Of a stretch of DNA of 64,000 bases, positions 62,453 through 64,000 are shown piece after piece; the stretch's first letter is position 1, and every line of letters starts with the position of its first letter. Source of the stretch: Cellulomonas sp. C5510 (lineage in GTDB: Bacteria > Actinomycetota > Actinomycetes > Actinomycetales > Cellulomonadaceae); the NCBI RefSeq assembly GCF_019797765.1, contig NZ_CP081862.1, positions 2,790,001 through 2,854,000 on the forward strand, in the 5' to 3' direction. The position numbers were made by a program, and so were the translations under genes. The notes under the pieces were generated by a model. It saw nothing but the letters and a program-made list of their open reading frames with translations. It was not told the DNA's origin and did no database searches.

Positions 62453-62746
62453 TCAGCCGCGCGCCGAGCGGCGCACGACGTCGTCCCGGGACAGCGACGT
62501 CCCGTCGCCGTCGAGCGGGAACCACGCGCGGTGCTCGCAGTCGTGGCAGGACACGAACGTCACGTCGGTGCCGTCCGCGAGCGTCAGGTGCAGCCGGGTG
62601 AGGTGGCTCGACGCGCAGACCTCGCAGGCACCGGTCCCCGGGGCGTGCTCCGCGGCGGCGTGGCTCAGCGACCCCAGCGGCGTGTCCGCTGCCCGTGCAC
62701 GACGGCCCGGACGTCGTCCGGAGGCGCCGCCCCCCGCGGCCGCCAC
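62453..62746 (-). CDS. Small CxxC protein, possible zinc ribbon
   Basis: This 97-residue protein has two CxxC pairs (Cys near 41/44 in CEVC and 67/70 in CHDC), enough for one zinc ribbon. A basic, Gly/Ala-rich N-terminus precedes them. The GTG at 62746 lies six bases after the DUF3499 stop, with GGAGGA inside the end of that gene. It is found next to DUF3499 and manB. I know no function for it. Confidence 0.65.
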   Translation of the reverse strand: MAAAGGGASGRRPGRRARAADTPLGSLSHAAAEHAPGTGACEVCASSHLTRLHLTLADGTDVTFVSCHDCEHRAWFPLDGDGTSLSRDDVVRRSARG

Positions 62747-62751
62747 GACGG

Positions 62752-63132
62752 TCAGTCCTCCTCGCCGCGCAGCACGCGCAGGTGCCCCCGGCGGCGGCCC
62801 GGCTCCGGCCCGGCGGGCGAGGGCAGCCCGTCCGCCGCCGCGACGGCCGGCTGCGGCGCGGGACGCCCGGCCTCGCGGACCGCGTCGGCGAGTGCCAGCA
62901 GGTCGTCGTGGCTCGGGCCCGTCTCGACGAACTCCGGCGTCAGCCGGACGACCTCCCACCCGCGGGGCGCCGTGAGGCGCGACGCGTGCTCGGCGCACAG
63001 GTCGTAGGAGTGCGGCTCGGCCAGCGTGGCGAGCGGCCCGAGCACGGCCGTCGAGTCGGCGTACACGTACGTCAGGGTGGCGACCGCCGGACGACCGCAC
63101 GCGGTGCGGGTGCACTGGCGGACGGGTCTCAC
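62752..63132 (-). CDS. DUF3499 family protein
   Basis: This 126-residue protein begins VRPVRQCTRTACGRPAVATL and has Cys near 7, 12 and 46 with His near 49 (DLCAEHA), a likely zinc site. WEVVRLTPEF in the middle is typical of DUF3499. Its neighbourhood between manB and a metallopeptidase-family gene is conserved in actinobacteria. The GTG at 63132 has the leaderless box TACGGT seven bases upstream. Function is unknown. Confidence 0.85.
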   Translation of the reverse strand: MRPVRQCTRTACGRPAVATLTYVYADSTAVLGPLATLAEPHSYDLCAEHASRLTAPRGWEVVRLTPEFVETGPSHDDLLALADAVREAGRPAPQPAVAAADGLPSPAGPEPGRRRGHLRVLRGEED

Positions 63133-63139
63133 GGGGTAG

Positions 63140-63145
63140 ACCGTA
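63140..63145 (-). promoter_or_regulatory. Candidate -10 box for leaderless DUF3499
   Basis: On the minus strand TACGGT is seven bases from the GTG at 63132. Confidence 0.5.
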
Positions 63146-63193
63146 CCGCCGCCCGCGCCCGGGACGCAGGCGCGACCCGCGTCCTCACCCGGA

Positions 63194-63199
63194 TACAGT
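63194..63199 (+). promoter_or_regulatory. Candidate -10 box for the metallopeptidase-family gene
   Basis: TACAGT lies six bases before the ATG at 63206. The divergent promoter at 63140-63145 is only 50 bp away. Confidence 0.5.
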
Positions 63200-63205
63200 G
63201 CCCGG

Positions 63206-63685
63206 ATGGCACCGACACGGTTCGTCCCCGCGGCCCCGGGCGACCCGGCCGGCCCGTCGGGGGCTGCCGGCCCGGTGCGCCGGCGGGACCGTCGAGGCCG
63301 CGGCCTGCGGGGCCCGCTGCTGCCGTCGACGCTCCCGGCGCACCGCACCCGCGCCGAGCGGTTCGACGACCTCGTGCTCGACTCCGTGGAGCGCCTCGAG
63401 GTCCGCTGGGGCAAGGAGCTCGACGGCGTGGAGTTCGCCGTCGAGGACGTGCCGCCGTCGAACCCGGCGCCCTGGGAGTCCGGCGGCGTCCCGCTGGGCC
63501 GGTCGTTCCCCGCGCAGCCGGGCCTGCCGCCCCGGATCGTCGTGTACCGGCGTCCGGTCGAGTCCCGCGCCGCCGACGCCGACGAGCTCGGCGAGCTCAC
63601 GCACGAGGTGGTCGTCGAGCAGGTGGCGCACCTGCTGGGCCGCTCCCCCGACGAGGTGGACCCCGGTCTCGGGGACGGGCGGTAG
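63206..63685 (+). CDS. Metallopeptidase family protein, incomplete HExxH
   Basis: This 159-residue protein has a basic N-terminal region (about 1-45) and then the conserved part (FDDLVLDSVERLEVRWGKELDGVEFAVEDVPP, RIVVYRRPVESRA). The would-be zinc motif reads HEVVVEQVAHLLG, so the second His of HExxH is replaced by Val. Actinobacterial members of this family often look like this, so peptidase activity is doubtful. The ATG at 63206 fits a leaderless promoter. It is divergent from DUF3499. Confidence 0.75.
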   Translation: MAPTRFVPAAPGDPAGPSGAAGPVRRRDRRGRGLRGPLLPSTLPAHRTRAERFDDLVLDSVERLEVRWGKELDGVEFAVEDVPPSNPAPWESGGVPLGRSFPAQPGLPPRIVVYRRPVESRAADADELGELTHEVVVEQVAHLLGRSPDEVDPGLGDGR

Positions 63686-63697
63686 CCTGAGCCGGCC

Positions 63698-64000
63698 ATG
63701 ACGACCCCCGCACCGGACCCCCGCCCGCCCCACGACACCGGTGCCGGCGCCGACCGCCGCCCCGCACACAGGGGCGACCGCCCGGCCGTCCGCGTGGTGT
63801 CCGTAGTCTTCCACCCCGGCGACGAGCTCACGGACTTCACGCGCTCCCTGGCGGGCGCGACGACCGCGGACCTCGAGCTGGTGCTCGTCGACAACGGCAC
63901 CGACCCGGAGGTCGCCGACCGGGTGGCCGCGGCGGCGGGGGGACGCGTGCTGCGCCCGGGCGGGAACCTCGGCTACGGCGGCGGCGCGAACGCCGGCGCG
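63698..64000 (+). CDS. Glycosyltransferase family 2, 3' end outside window
   Basis: About 100 residues are present before the window ends. After a Pro/Asp-rich head of about 30 residues comes the GT2 start VRVVSVVFHPGDELTDFTRSL, then LELVLVDNGTDPEV and GGNLGYGGGANAGA, which are typical of rhamnosyltransferase-like GT2 enzymes (WbbL group) that build envelope polysaccharide. The ATG at 63698 lies 12 bp after the previous stop. A TAGCCT element 9 bases upstream may be its -10 box. Mycobacteria have wbbL in the same general region. Confidence 0.75.
   Translation, partial: MTTPAPDPRPPHDTGAGADRRPAHRGDRPAVRVVSVVFHPGDELTDFTRSLAGATTADLELVLVDNGTDPEVADRVAAAAGGRVLRPGGNLGYGGGANAGA

Overview
This window comes from a chromosome of very high G+C content (roughly three quarters G+C by eye). 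Many genes start with GTG, and stop and start codons often overlap as GTGA or ATGA. Several genes have a TANNNT -10 box only 6-7 nt before the start codon, which is the leaderless pattern of actinobacteria. Gene content (MtrA/MtrB/LpqB, the Rv3235 and DUF3499 families, long-form HPF, PucR and HxlR regulators, a GH3 beta-glucosidase) fits a non-sporulating actinobacterium. Cellulomonas or a relative is my best guess by inference. I saw no tRNA, rRNA, CRISPR array, phage or insertion sequence.

Layout. 0-13.8 kb holds conserved housekeeping genes: rsgA (cut by the left edge), hisN, a DUF6912-like gene, an Rv3235-family gene, secA, a YcaQ/AlkX-type glycosylase, hpf, comF, then lpqB-mtrB-mtrA. 14-20 kb is an envelope module: a Pro/Gly/Tyr-rich membrane protein, DUF4129, DUF4350, MoxR ATPase and DUF58. 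The DUF4129/DUF4350 junction contains runs of pure G and C that break the reading frame and look like bad sequence. 19.8-27.4 kb holds an AlkZ-type glycosylase, a CoA-binding protein, an ABC exporter divergent from a MarR regulator, glutamate dehydrogenase, and a divergent RDD/SpoIIM membrane pair.

27.4-44.5 kb is the main accessory region. One block (28.6-39.7 kb) is a tightly overlapping operon with a five-part peptide-type ABC importer, two luciferase-like (LLM) oxidoreductases, an M24 peptidase and a threonine-synthase-like PLP enzyme, followed by a convergent PucR regulator. It reads as an uncharacterised uptake-and-degradation pathway. The next block (39.9-44.5 kb) is a murR-murQ-murP-mupG set for salvage of N-acetylmuramic acid and the MurNAc-GlcNAc disaccharide.

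44.5-60.6 kb holds an HxlR regulator divergent from a haloalkane-dehalogenase-like hydrolase across a perfect operator-like inverted repeat; a TfoX-like protein; an acyltransferase; a NarL-type two-component system whose upstream region shares a 14-nt motif with the acyltransferase; a 96-bp structured direct repeat; a glycine betaine/proline ABC importer; a TetR-GH3-MFS sugar module; and a CDF metal transporter. 60.7-64 kb returns to conserved actinobacterial genes: a Trm112-like protein, phosphomannomutase, a CxxC protein, DUF3499, a metallopeptidase-family protein and a glycosyltransferase cut by the right edge.

Functions and start sites are inferred from sequence features and family knowledge. 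No database search was possible.
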